Source: Myxococcales bacterium
GTDB taxonomy: Bacteria > Myxococcota_A > Polyangia > Polyangiales > Houyiibacteriaceae
Assembly: GCA_020354595.1 (NCBI GenBank)
Contig: CP070650.1
Span: 2,571,106 to 2,581,027 of the forward strand
Direction of reading: 5' to 3'
Length of the DNA: 9,922 nucleotides
The notes beneath the pieces are model-generated. The model saw nothing but the letters and a program-made list of their open reading frames with translations, did no database searches and had not been told where the DNA came from. Both the position numbers and the translations under genes were made by a program. Of this stretch, positions 1-8,761 are shown piece after piece. Position 1 is the stretch's first letter; every line of letters begins with the position of its first letter.

Positions 1-797
1 GTGAACGCGGCGGTCTTGGAGAGATCCTCCCACTGGATGACGGCATCGGGCCAGCGAGTCCAGACCGCGTCCACGAAGCTGTCGAGAAACTTATAGTAGT
101 CTTCGCCGCGCAAACGCCGCTGACGTACGCCGAGGTAGTTGGCGTCGTTGATGAGATCCATTCGATCCGTGCCGACGTCGAGCGCCACCGGCATCGTGTG
201 GAACGGGCTCACACCCCCCGCGACCGTGTAGAGCGCCATCTTTCCGATCGGAATCGCGAGGCCGCCATAGCCTTGGTCGCCAATGCCGAGAATCGCGGAC
301 GAGTCCGTTGCGACGATCATCCGGACATCTTCCATCGGGTAACAATTGAGCGTCTGGTCGGCTCGGTCGATGTTCAGCGGCGAGAACGAGAGCCCGCGCG
401 GGTTCTGATAGAGGGCGCTGAACTGCTGAACCGCGGCGCCGACAGTCGGCGTGTAAACGATCGGCAACATCTCGTCGAGGTGCTTCTCCAGAAGAGCGTA
501 GAACAAGATCTCCTGCCGCTCCTGCAGCGCGCGAAGGTACTGGTACTTGTCGATGTCGGTAGGCGCTTGAACGAAACCTTCGTACACCCGGTCGATCTGT
601 TGCTCGAGTGTATTGTATTGAGGTGGAAGAAGACCGCCGAGTCGCAGCGCGACACGCTCCTCGTAACTGAAAGCCGTACCTTTGTTCGATAGCACCAAGC
701 GCAGGAGCGCAATGCCATCGAGGTAGACCTCCATGTACTTCCGTCCGTGTTCGTCTTCCTTCAGGTCAAACAGCCTGCTCACGCGTTTGCGGGGCAT
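1..797 (-). CDS. NAD-type malic enzyme family protein, C-terminus cut by the window edge
   Basis: The frame opens at an ATG at 797..795 and stays open for 265 codons to the left edge, so the C-terminal NAD-binding domain is missing. What is visible is the malic enzyme N-terminal domain. It has LSNKGTAFSYEERVALRLGGLLP at about 36-58 (cf. the E. coli MaeA N-terminus), YTPTVG with the catalytic tyrosine at 115, GIGDQGYGGLAIPIGK ending in the catalytic lysine at 186, LDVGTDR at 207-212, and the metal-binding pair E257/D258 in QWEDLS. Known family reaction: oxidative decarboxylation of malate to pyruvate and CO2 in the cytosol, usually with NAD for this long bacterial form. Residue 168, in the TDSSAILG stretch, is Ala where typical malic enzymes have a malate-binding Arg. 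Malolactic enzymes also lack that Arg, so substrate outcome is not certain. A good ribosome site (AAGGA, 5 bases upstream) lies in the 13-base gap after leuB, so the gene looks like the last visible member of the operon. I infer that it supplies pyruvate to the pathway. Confidence 0.88.
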   Translation of the reverse strand, partial: MPRKRVSRLFDLKEDEHGRKYMEVYLDGIALLRLVLSNKGTAFSYEERVALRLGGLLPPQYNTLEQQIDRVYEGFVQAPTDIDKYQYLRALQERQEILFYALLEKHLDEMLPIVYTPTVGAAVQQFSALYQNPRGLSFSPLNIDRADQTLNCYPMEDVRMIVATDSSAILGIGDQGYGGLAIPIGKMALYTVAGGVSPFHTMPVALDVGTDRMDLINDANYLGVRQRRLRGEDYYKFLDSFVDAVWTRWPDAVIQWEDLSKTAAF

Positions 798-802
798 CGG
801 GT

Positions 803-807
803 TCCTT
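803..807 (-). promoter_or_regulatory. Ribosome binding site of the malic enzyme gene
   Basis: AAGGA, in GGAAAGGAA, lies in the 13-base gap between the leuB stop and the ATG at 797, with a 5-base spacer. It supports this start and shows that the gene is set up for translation as a member of the operon. Confidence 0.75.
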
Positions 808-810
808 TCC

Positions 811-1887
811 TTAGGCGCCCTCGATGGCGGCCATCACGGCGTGAGCCATCTGGGTCGTGCTGAGAGAGCTCGTTCCCCCACCTAGGTCTGCCGTTCGGAG
901 CCCGTTGTCGAGCACCTTCTGCACGGAGTCTTCGATGGTCTTCGCGTCCTCCTCGAGATTTAGGCTGTGACGAAGCAGCATCGCGGCGCTCAGGATCGTT
1001 CCGAGGGGATTGGCGATGCCCCTGCCGGCGATGTCCGGCGCGGAGCCATGGATGGGCTCGTATACGCCCAGCGTCCCTTCCCCGAGAGAGGCACTTGGAA
1101 GAAGGCCAAGTGAGCCGGTCAACACTGCGCCCTCGTCCGACAAAATGTCGCCAAACATGTTGCCGCTCACGATGACATCGAAAGACGACGGATCTGTGAC
1201 CAGTCGCATCGCGGCGGAATCGACCAGCTGGTGCTCGAGCTGCACGTCCGGGTTCGCTTTGCCCACTTCGGTCGCAACCTCGCGCCAAACCTGCATGGTC
1301 TGCAGCACGTTGGCTTTGTCGATCGAGGTGACGCGCTTGCCGCGCTTGCGGGCAACGTCGAACGCGAGCTCGATGATGCGCCGAATCTCGTTTTCGTCGT
1401 ACACCATCGTGTCGAAACCGATTCGACGCCCGTCCCGGGTCTCCTTGCCTTTGGGTTGCCCGAAGTAGATGCCGCCGGTGAGCTCGCGGATGAACACCAA
1501 GTCGACCCCCTTGAGCCGCTCCGCCTTCAGTGGTGACGCCGCCTCGAGTCCACGGAAGAGCTTCACCGGGCGAACATTGGCGAACAACTTCAGCGCCTTG
1601 CGCATACCGAGGAGGCCTTGCTCCGGGCGGACGCTTGCGGTCGGGTCGTCCCACTTGGGTCCTCCGACGGCACCGAGAAGCACGGCATCGGCGCTCCGGC
1701 AGGCCACGATCGTGTCGTCTGGAAGCGGCACACCGGTCTCGTCGATCGCAATGCCACCGATCAGATGCGTCGAGAAAGCAAAGCCATGCCCGGACTTCCG
1801 CGCTACTGCCTCCAGCACTTGGCGCGTCGCGTCCACGATCTCGGGTCCGATGCCGTCGCCCGGCAGAAGTGTGATCTTTGCTTTCAT
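811..1887 (-). CDS. leuB: 3-isopropylmalate dehydrogenase
   Basis: The product is 358 residues, the usual length for LeuB. It oxidatively decarboxylates 3-isopropylmalate to 2-ketoisocaproate with NAD in leucine synthesis, and in CimA-bearing organisms also 3-methylmalate to 2-ketobutyrate. It opens with LLPGDGIGPEIV (residues 7-18). Substrate-binding arginines R96, R106 and R134 are present, the last in RELTGGIYFG. The catalytic Tyr141 and Lys191 and the metal-binding Asp223, Asp247 and Asp251 show the family spacing, followed by the NAD-site motif EPIHGSAPDIAG at 277-288. The start ATG abuts the cimA stop directly (TAGATG, no gap), with a GAGG element 11 bases upstream inside the cimA end, so translation is probably coupled to cimA. 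The RELTGGIYFG motif favours LeuB over isocitrate or tartrate dehydrogenase relatives. Confidence 0.97.
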   Translation of the reverse strand: MKAKITLLPGDGIGPEIVDATRQVLEAVARKSGHGFAFSTHLIGGIAIDETGVPLPDDTIVACRSADAVLLGAVGGPKWDDPTASVRPEQGLLGMRKALKLFANVRPVKLFRGLEAASPLKAERLKGVDLVFIRELTGGIYFGQPKGKETRDGRRIGFDTMVYDENEIRRIIELAFDVARKRGKRVTSIDKANVLQTMQVWREVATEVGKANPDVQLEHQLVDSAAMRLVTDPSSFDVIVSGNMFGDILSDEGAVLTGSLGLLPSASLGEGTLGVYEPIHGSAPDIAGRGIANPLGTILSAAMLLRHSLNLEEDAKTIEDSVQKVLDNGLRTADLGGGTSSLSTTQMAHAVMAAIEGA

Positions 1888-3507
1888 CTAAACGTTCGCC
1901 TCTGTCTGTTTGCCGACGGTCGCGCGCTGCAGCGTGAGCCCGTACTCGATGCTGTCGATGAGCGCCTGAAGAGACGCCTCGATGATGTTGCTCGACGCGC
2001 CGACCGTGCTCCACGAATCGTGCGGCGACTGACTATCGATCAAGACACGGGTGGTCGCCCCTGTTCCGCTCCGTCCGTCGAGGATGCGTACTTTATAGTC
2101 GCTGAGATGAATCTCTCCGACTTCGGGAAAGAACGGCTCAAGAGCCTTCCGCAACGCCGAGTCGAGCGCGCTCACCGGGCCGTTGCCCTCGCCGGCGGTG
2201 TGCACGATCTCATCGCCGATGCGGACTTTGACGGTCGCCTCGGCGAACATTCCGCCGCCTTCGCGGCGGCCAACGCCGGCTTGGAAGTGAAGAACCTCGA
2301 AGGGTGGCTGATAGTCCGCCTGCTGGCGCGCCATCAAGAGGGCGACCGATGCCTCCGCTGCCTCATAGGCAAAACCCTCGGCTTCGAGCGACTTGATCTT
2401 CTCGAGCACCTGCCCCCCGTGGGCCGCGCTGACCTCGAGGCCGAGCTCCTCGGCCTTGCTCAACACGTTGCTCCGTCCGGAAAGCTCGCTCACGACCACG
2501 CGCGATTCGTTGCCGACGAGCTTGGGGTCGACGTGCTCGTAAGACTCGGGGTGACGACGGATCGCCGAGACGTGTACGCCGCCTTTGTGCGCGAAGGCGC
2601 TCCGACCGACGTAGGCTGCGTGATCATTCGGGCTGAGGTTCGCGATCTCGGCGACGAAGTGGGAAAGGTCGTAGAGCTTCTGCAGCCCGCCCGGCGGCAC
2701 ACATTGCAGTCCGAGCTTCAGCTCGATGTCGGGCAAGATGGAGCAGAGGTTTGCGTTTCCACAACGTTCTCCGTAGCCGTTGATCGTTCCCTGCACGTGG
2801 CGCGCTCCCGCTCGGACTGCTGCCACCGAGTTGGCTCCACCGCACTCGCCGTCATTGTGCGCGTGGATTCCGAATCGCGCTTCCGGGAGCGCTTCGCGCA
2901 CGGTGTGGATGATCTCTTCGACCTCCCAAGGCATCGAGCCGCCGTTGGTGTCGCACAGCACGAGGGTCTCGGCTCCGCCGCGCGCCGCGGCTCGTAGCGT
3001 CTCGAGCGCGTACTCGGCGTCGGACTTGTATCCGTCGAAGAAGTGTTCTGCGTCATAAATGACCCGACGGTCGCTACGCCTGAGGAAGGATACGCTCTCC
3101 TCGACCATTCGGAGGTTCTCATCGAGGCTAGTGCGCAAGACCTCGGTGACGTGCATGTTCCACGTCTTTCCAAAGATCGTGCATACGGGCGTCTGGGCGT
3201 CGAGCAGAGTCGCAAGCTGAGGGTCATCTTCGGCGCGCAACTGCGCCCGGCAGGTCGATCCGAACGCTGCGATGGTCACGCTCCTCCAGTCGATGTCTTT
3301 CGCGCGCTCGAAGAATTCGACGTCCTTCGGGTTTGAGCCAGGCCACCCACCCTCGATGAAATGGACTCCAAGCGCATCCAAGTGCTCGGCGATGCGCAGC
3401 TTGTCGTCGCAAGACAGACTCATCCCCTCCATCTGCGTGCCGTCACGCAGCGTGGTGTCGTAGATCTCTACGACGGGGCCTGAGCCGCTATGTCCGCTGT
3501 TGCTCAT
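1888..3507 (-). CDS. cimA: Citramalate synthase
   Basis: The product is 539 residues, close to the usual CimA length. It condenses pyruvate with acetyl-CoA to (R)-citramalate, the first step of the threonine-independent route to isoleucine. The N-terminal HMGL-like TIM barrel starts with [13 protein letters not shown] (from residue 16; R21/D22 catalytic and metal site) and contains EGGWPGSNP (52-60), the metal-binding HAHND (215-219), [12 protein letters not shown] (243-254) and [10 protein letters not shown] (303-312). The last part (about 400-520) is the LeuA-type dimer/regulatory domain, ending in the DSIEYGL region, and is the expected site of isoleucine feedback. GTQMEG and [11 protein letters not shown] set it apart from LeuA, which has GEQSPG and [11 protein letters not shown] in this same operon. 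The gene starts at an ATG within the end of leuD and I see no good Shine-Dalgarno before it, so expression probably depends on translational coupling to leuD. The stop TAG touches the leuB start. Confidence 0.96.
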   Translation of the reverse strand: MSNSGHSGSGPVVEIYDTTLRDGTQMEGMSLSCDDKLRIAEHLDALGVHFIEGGWPGSNPKDVEFFERAKDIDWRSVTIAAFGSTCRAQLRAEDDPQLATLLDAQTPVCTIFGKTWNMHVTEVLRTSLDENLRMVEESVSFLRRSDRRVIYDAEHFFDGYKSDAEYALETLRAAARGGAETLVLCDTNGGSMPWEVEEIIHTVREALPEARFGIHAHNDGECGGANSVAAVRAGARHVQGTINGYGERCGNANLCSILPDIELKLGLQCVPPGGLQKLYDLSHFVAEIANLSPNDHAAYVGRSAFAHKGGVHVSAIRRHPESYEHVDPKLVGNESRVVVSELSGRSNVLSKAEELGLEVSAAHGGQVLEKIKSLEAEGFAYEAAEASVALLMARQQADYQPPFEVLHFQAGVGRREGGGMFAEATVKVRIGDEIVHTAGEGNGPVSALDSALRKALEPFFPEVGEIHLSDYKVRILDGRSGTGATTRVLIDSQSPHDSWSTVGASSNIIEASLQALIDSIEYGLTLQRATVGKQTEANV

Positions 3508-4076
3508 AGTTGGTGATCTGCTCGTCGAACGACAGAAGGTACCCGAGCTGGTCGATCCCTTCGAGCAAACAATGCTTCGAAAACTCGTCGATGGGGAAGG
3601 TGGTCTCGAGCGAACCGAGCCCGGTAACCGATTGCGTCGGAAGATCGATGGTGATCTCCGTGCTTCGGTCGAGTTGCACTGCCTCGAGCAGCTGCTTGTA
3701 CACGTCCGCGCTCACCTAGTCCGGGAGCAGACCGTTGTTGAGTGAATTGCTCTTGATGTTGTCCTCGAAGCTCGTGGAAATGATCGCCCGATAGACCCAT
3801 GCTTCGAGTGCCGAAGGCGCGTGCTCGCGTGACGAGCAACCTGCCAAAGTTGTCGCCTGCGATCAGAATTTGCGCTCCCTGCGAGGCCGGCTCGTTCAGC
3901 ACGAAGTCGGGATTGGGCGAGCCGTCCTTCAGGTAGCGCCAGTCACAAAACAGGCTGTCACCAAGGCCGTGCTTGTCTGTCACCTTGAGAAAGCGGGCAG
4001 GGATGATCTGATCCGTGTCCACGTTTTCGGCGGGGAGGGGGACTGCGTGGGATGTCAGTGTGGTGAATTTCGCCAT
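3488..4076 (-). pseudogene. leuD: 3-isopropylmalate dehydratase small subunit, broken by a frameshift and a premature TAG
   Basis: LeuD is the small (swivel) subunit that pairs with LeuC to isomerise 2-isopropylmalate to 3-isopropylmalate, and citramalate derivatives as well. The first 78 residues are normal: [20 protein letters not shown], then [28 protein letters not shown] and AGDNFG. After the GGC codon ending at 3843 there is one net extra base (about 3842). From 3841 the frame reads [26 protein letters not shown] and [10 protein letters not shown], hits TAG at 3718..3716, then continues [13 protein letters not shown] to [20 protein letters not shown] and ends at a TAG at 3490..3488. Spliced together this is about 195 residues, near the usual size (E. 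coli LeuD, 201). Without correction the ribosome stays in the wrong frame and makes a 190-residue protein with an unrelated tail ending at 3504. The conserved Trp of REHAPW is also Ser. A GAGG ribosome site lies in the 10-base gap after leuC. The lesions are directly visible; whether they are biological or sequencing errors is unknown. Confidence 0.87.
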
Positions 4077-4086
4077 ACTTCGCCTC

Positions 4087-5496
4087 TCAAGAAAGGAGCA
4101 AGCTCCGCGGGTCGGTGACTTCGCCCGTGACGGCGGCTGCAGCGGCAGTCAGGGGGGATGCGAGGAAGGTGCGACCGCCTTTGCCCTGCCGGCCCTCGAA
4201 GTTCCGGTTCGAGGTGCTCACGGCGTACTGACCCGGCTCGAGGTTGTCGCCGTTCATCGCGATGCACATCGAGCAGCCCGGCTCCCGCCACTCGGCACCA
4301 GCCTCTTTGAAAATCTGATCGAGCCCCTCGGCTTCAGCCTGCTTTTTGATGTCGTGCGAGCCGGGCACCACGAGGGTTCGCACACCGTCCGCCACTTTGC
4401 GTCCGCTGAAGACGCCGGCAGCCAAACGCAGGTCGCTGATGCGCGAGTTGGTGCAGGAACCAATGAAGACGACGTCGATCTTTTGGCCAAGTAGCGGCTT
4501 CCCCGCCTCGAGCCCCATGTAACCCATCGCCTTCTCGAAGGCGGCCTGCTGGGACGCGTCGGCGAAGGAGCCGGAGGTCGGCATCGTTTCGCTGATCAGC
4601 ATCCCCATGCCGGGATTGGTGCCATAGGTGATCATCGGCTCGAGCTTGTTCGCGTCGATCACCACCGTCTTGTCGTACGTCGCGCCTTCGTCGGTGCGGA
4701 GCTGCTTCCACCGGTCGAGGGCGGCATCCCAGTCGGCGCCCTTCGGAGCGTAGTCACGTCCCTCGAGGTATGCGAACGTCGTCTCGTCGGGGGCGATCAT
4801 GCCAGCACGCGCACCCGCCTCGATGCTCATGTTGCAGACCGTCATGCGCCCGTCCATGTCGAGATTCTCGATTGCCGATCCCGTGTACTCGATGACGTAT
4901 CCGGTGGCTCCTCCCGTCCCGATCTCCGCGCACAGTGCCAAGATGATGTCCTTCGCCGTGACCCCAGGCATGAGCTGCCCTTCGACGCGCACCTCCAAAG
5001 TATTGGGTTTGCGTTGCAGTAGACACTGCGACGCAAGCACATGCTCAACCTCACTCGTGCCAATGCCGAAGGCCAGCGCACCAAACGCACCATGAGTCGA
5101 CGTATGGCTGTCGCCGCACACGATCGTCTTTCCGGGTTGCGTGAAGCCACGCTCGGGGCCGATCACGTGCACGATGCCGTTTCGGCTGTCGCCGAGCGGA
5201 TAGAGCTGGATACCGAACTCCTCACAGTTTCGCTCGAGCATCGCGAGCTGCGCCTTGGCCTGGTCATCGATGACCCAAAGCGACTTCGGCAGCGTCGGCG
5301 TGGAGTGGTCCATCGTGGCGACAGTCTTGTCCGGCCGACGCACTTTGATCCCACGCTCGCGAAGGCCGGTGAACGCCTGGGGCGAGGTGACTTCGTGAAT
5401 GAGATGCAAGTCGATATACAGGACCGCCGGGCGTCCCGGCTCCTGCACGACGACATGCTCGTCCCAGACCTTTTGGAATAGTGTTCTTGGTTCCAT
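4087..5496 (-). CDS. leuC: 3-isopropylmalate dehydratase large subunit
   Basis: The product is 469 residues, the length of the proteobacterial-type LeuC rather than the shorter archaeal/clostridial type. It is the catalytic, 4Fe-4S-bearing aconitase-family subunit that works as a heterodimer with LeuD. It begins [13 protein letters not shown], as in the family. The three cluster cysteines are C348 in IGSCTNSR and C408 and C411 in [12 protein letters not shown]. Also visible are DHSTPT (63-68), [29 protein letters not shown] (127-155) and the end motif [20 protein letters not shown] (429-448). The gene follows leuA after 8 bases, but there is no clear Shine-Dalgarno just before the ATG (the sequence there is CGAACACC), so it may be translated by reinitiation after leuA. 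The protein itself looks fully intact, which contrasts with its broken partner leuD 10 bases downstream. Confidence 0.97.
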   Translation of the reverse strand: MEPRTLFQKVWDEHVVVQEPGRPAVLYIDLHLIHEVTSPQAFTGLRERGIKVRRPDKTVATMDHSTPTLPKSLWVIDDQAKAQLAMLERNCEEFGIQLYPLGDSRNGIVHVIGPERGFTQPGKTIVCGDSHTSTHGAFGALAFGIGTSEVEHVLASQCLLQRKPNTLEVRVEGQLMPGVTAKDIILALCAEIGTGGATGYVIEYTGSAIENLDMDGRMTVCNMSIEAGARAGMIAPDETTFAYLEGRDYAPKGADWDAALDRWKQLRTDEGATYDKTVVIDANKLEPMITYGTNPGMGMLISETMPTSGSFADASQQAAFEKAMGYMGLEAGKPLLGQKIDVVFIGSCTNSRISDLRLAAGVFSGRKVADGVRTLVVPGSHDIKKQAEAEGLDQIFKEAGAEWREPGCSMCIAMNGDNLEPGQYAVSTSNRNFEGRQGKGGRTFLASPLTAAAAAVTGEVTDPRSLLLS

Positions 5497-5504
5497 GGTG
5501 TTCG

Positions 5505-7139
5505 CTATGCAGCGCTTCCGGCTGCCTCGTTGTCTTCCGTTCCTTCTCTGAGCGCGAGAATGCGGTTGATCGCCGCGAGATAGGCCTTTGCGCTTGCGAC
5601 GATGACGTCGGTGTGCGCCCCGTGGCCGTGGAACACCCGCGCACGGGAATGCTCGTATTGCGGATTGATCTTGTCGGGTGGAGCCTCGTCATCGTGAGGC
5701 GTCACGCGTACGCTGACCTCCCCGAGCGCATCGATGCCCTCCGTGACCGATTGCACCGTGTACTCGAGCAAGGTGCAAGGCACGTGCACCAGAGACTGGA
5801 CGGCTTTGTAGACCGCATCCACCGGGCCCGTACCCACCTCGGCTGCAATTCGCGTCACCCCGTCCGGTCCGGTGAGCTGCACCGTGGCCGTCGGCATTCC
5901 GGTGCCGCACCCAACCTGGATCTTGTCGAGTCGCCAGAACTCCTTGGGCTGGTAGAGCTCGTCACTCACGAGGGCGACCAAGTCAGCGTCCGTAATGTGC
6001 TTCTTCTTGTCGGCGAGCTTCTTGAAACGGGCAAACGCCTTATCGAGGCCGTCGCCAGATACCGGATAGCCGAGCTCGGTCAGCCGATTCGCGAAGGCAT
6101 GCCGTCCCGAGTGCTTGCCGAGGACGAGCTGGGTCTTGCCAGCGCCGACCGTTTCGGGGCGCATGATCTCGTACGTTTCTTCATGCTTGAGCATGCCATC
6201 CTGATGGATGCCTGCCTCGTGCGCGAACGCGTTGGCGCCGACGATAGCCTTGTTCGGTTGAACGACCATTCCGGTCACCTTGCTGACCAAGCGGCTTGCT
6301 CGCGTGAGCTGCGTGGTATCGATCTGCGTAGTGATCCCGTAGAGGTCTCGGCGCACGTAGAGCGCCATCACGATCTCTTCGAGCGACGCGTTGCCCGCGC
6401 GCTCTCCAATCCCGTTCACCGCCACCTCGACCTGGCGGGCGCCGTTCTGAACCGCCGACAAGCTGTTCGCCACCGCCAAGCCGAGGTCGTTGTGGCAATG
6501 CACGCTAATGACGGCCTGCTCGATGCCGGGAACGTTCTCGCGGATCAGCGCGATCCGCTCGCCGAACTCGTTCGGGATCGTGTAGCCGACCGTGTCGGGA
6601 ATGTTCAGCGTGCGCGCGCCCGCCTCGATCGCGGCTTGAAGCGCCTCGTACATGAAGTCCATCTCGGTCCGGCCCGCATCTTCGGGGCTGAACTCCACGT
6701 CTTCGGTGAAGCTCCGCGCGTACGAGACCATCTCGGTGATCTTCGCGAGCACCTCGTCGCGGGTCATCCGAAGCTTGTGCTTCCGATGAATCGGAGACGT
6801 CGCGATGAACGTGTGGATTCGTCCGTGCTTGGCAGGCGAGATTGCTTCGGCGGCCTTGTCGATGTCCGACTTGTGCGCCCGCGCGAGGCTACAGATCGTC
6901 GGGGGCTCCGGCACCGGTCGCCCCTCGACGCCCGTGACGCCGACCGCCTCGGCGATCGTCTTCACCGCCCGCAAGTCGTCAGGAGAGGCGGCCGCGAAGC
7001 CCGCTTCGATGATGTCCACGCCGAGTCGCGATAGGGTCTTCGCCACCTCTAGCTTCTCCGACGAGGTCATCGTCGCGCCAGGTGATTGCTCTCCATCTCG
7101 GAGCGTCGTGTCGAAGATCCGTACGTGATCGGGTTGCAT
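5505..7139 (-). CDS. leuA: 2-isopropylmalate synthase
   Basis: The product is 544 residues, slightly long for the bacterial short form. It condenses 2-ketoisovalerate with acetyl-CoA, the committed step of leucine synthesis. The TIM-barrel catalytic domain opens with [16 protein letters not shown] (9-24; R14/D15), followed by [11 protein letters not shown] (45-55), the metal-binding HCHND (214-218), [14 protein letters not shown] (242-255) and [12 protein letters not shown] (304-315). The linker has [10 protein letters not shown] (340-349). The C-terminal regulatory domain (about 405-535) ends with [23 protein letters not shown] and is the expected site of leucine feedback inhibition. That domain carries an insertion of about 17 residues (around 481-500, including DKINPQYEH) relative to E. 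coli LeuA. GEQSPG and the NIPDTVGYT motif favour LeuA over homocitrate synthase or CimA. It starts at ATG 7139..7137 with a GGGAG ribosome site 8 bases upstream, 38 bases after ilvC. Confidence 0.97.
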   Translation of the reverse strand: MQPDHVRIFDTTLRDGEQSPGATMTSSEKLEVAKTLSRLGVDIIEAGFAAASPDDLRAVKTIAEAVGVTGVEGRPVPEPPTICSLARAHKSDIDKAAEAISPAKHGRIHTFIATSPIHRKHKLRMTRDEVLAKITEMVSYARSFTEDVEFSPEDAGRTEMDFMYEALQAAIEAGARTLNIPDTVGYTIPNEFGERIALIRENVPGIEQAVISVHCHNDLGLAVANSLSAVQNGARQVEVAVNGIGERAGNASLEEIVMALYVRRDLYGITTQIDTTQLTRASRLVSKVTGMVVQPNKAIVGANAFAHEAGIHQDGMLKHEETYEIMRPETVGAGKTQLVLGKHSGRHAFANRLTELGYPVSGDGLDKAFARFKKLADKKKHITDADLVALVSDELYQPKEFWRLDKIQVGCGTGMPTATVQLTGPDGVTRIAAEVGTGPVDAVYKAVQSLVHVPCTLLEYTVQSVTEGIDALGEVSVRVTPHDDEAPPDKINPQYEHSRARVFHGHGAHTDVIVASAKAYLAAINRILALREGTEDNEAAGSAA

Positions 7140-7147
7140 GGCTCATT

Positions 7148-7152
7148 CTCCC
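7148..7152 (-). promoter_or_regulatory. Ribosome binding site of leuA
   Basis: GGGAG on the minus strand ends 8 bases before the leuA ATG. It is a strong purine-rich match and supports the start at 7139. It suggests leuA initiates independently of ilvC, unlike leuC and cimA, which lack comparable sites. Confidence 0.8.
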
Positions 7153-7154
7153 GA

Positions 7155-7172
7155 CGCCGCGGTCCGGCGGCG
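7155..7172 (-). other. GC-rich hairpin between ilvC and leuA
   Basis: The 38-base ilvC-leuA gap contains a perfect 6-bp inverted repeat, CGCCGC / GCGGCG, around a 6-base loop. It lies 2 bases upstream of the leuA ribosome site. It has no U-run after it, so it is not a convincing intrinsic terminator. It could affect mRNA processing or leuA initiation, but short GC palindromes arise easily in GC-rich DNA. Confidence 0.4.
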
Positions 7173-7177
7173 CCTCG

Positions 7178-8218
<1,041 letters not shown>

Positions 8219-8761
8219 TTAGGCCGCGTCGTTGCGGGAAGCTGGAACGGTGGGATGGGCCAGGTCGTGCTTCTCCACGCCGCGAGTCATCGCGACGGTG
8301 CCGGTCTGTACGAGCTCCAAGATCCCAAAGGGCCGAAGGACCGACACGAGGCCTTCGACCTTGTCTCGCGGCCCGGTGATTTCGATCGTCACGCGATCGG
8401 GCGACATGTCGATGGCGCGCGCGCGAAAAATGTCGCAGATCTTCAACACCTCGTCGCGCTGCTCGCGATCGCAGTTGACCTTAATCAGTGCGAGGACTCG
8501 GTCGATCGTCTGTTTGTGGGTGATGTCATCGACCCACAAGACATTCACCATCTTGTAGAGGTTCGCTTCGATGCGCTTCGCTTTGTCCTCGTCCGCATCG
8601 CAGACGATGGTCATCCGCGAGACGCCTGGCTCGTGCGTGGTTCCAACGTTGAGCGAGTCGATGTTGAAGCTCCGGCGGCGGAACAAGGACGCGACGCGGT
8701 TGAGCACGCCGGGCTTGTCTTCCACGAAGACCGCAAAGGTTCGTTTGACCGTTTGACTCAT
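8219..8761 (-). CDS. ilvN: Acetohydroxyacid synthase small (regulatory) subunit
   Basis: The product is 180 residues from the chosen ATG. It is the ACT-domain subunit (IlvN/IlvH family) that activates IlvB and confers valine feedback inhibition. The ACT domain covers about 6-80, with EDKPGVLNRVASLFRRRSFNIDSLNVG at 14-40, SRMTIV at 48-53 and KMVNVLWVDD near 70. The second domain (about 85-165) has ELALI-type features: RVLALIKVN, EVLKICDIFRARAIDMSPD, TIEITGPRDKVEGLVSVLRPFGILELVQTG. Gly18 and Asn33 match E. coli IlvH Gly14 and Asn29, positions tied to valine binding, so feedback control is probably kept. A GTG at 8764 would add one Met. I chose the ATG because the GGAGG element sits 7 bases from it and only 4 from the GTG. 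Either start overlaps the ilvB stop (GTGATGA), which implies coupled, stoichiometric synthesis of the two subunits. Confidence 0.96.
   Translation of the reverse strand: MSQTVKRTFAVFVEDKPGVLNRVASLFRRRSFNIDSLNVGTTHEPGVSRMTIVCDADEDKAKRIEANLYKMVNVLWVDDITHKQTIDRVLALIKVNCDREQRDEVLKICDIFRARAIDMSPDRVTIEITGPRDKVEGLVSVLRPFGILELVQTGTVAMTRGVEKHDLAHPTVPASRNDAA

Noticed and set aside
1618..2997. A 459-codon plus-strand open frame opposite cimA and leuB
   Set aside because: It covers parts of two well-supported genes on the other strand and has a low-complexity, charged translation typical of antisense frames.
3716..3842. Programmed frameshifting or amber recoding to make full-length LeuD
   Set aside because: It would need both a +1 shift and readthrough of TAG. 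I see no slippery site, internal ribosome-site stimulator or recoding element, and TAG serves as an ordinary stop for cimA and leuA here.
3504..4076. Treating the 190-codon open frame as an intact leuD
   Set aside because: Only its first 78 residues are LeuD. The remainder is Arg/His-rich out-of-frame sequence, while the true LeuD C-terminus lies in the neighbouring frame.
5481..7034. A 517-codon plus-strand open frame opposite leuA
   Set aside because: It is an antisense shadow of leuA in GC-rich DNA. Its Arg/Val/Leu/Asp-rich translation shows no recognisable domain, while the minus strand encodes a full LeuA with all motifs.
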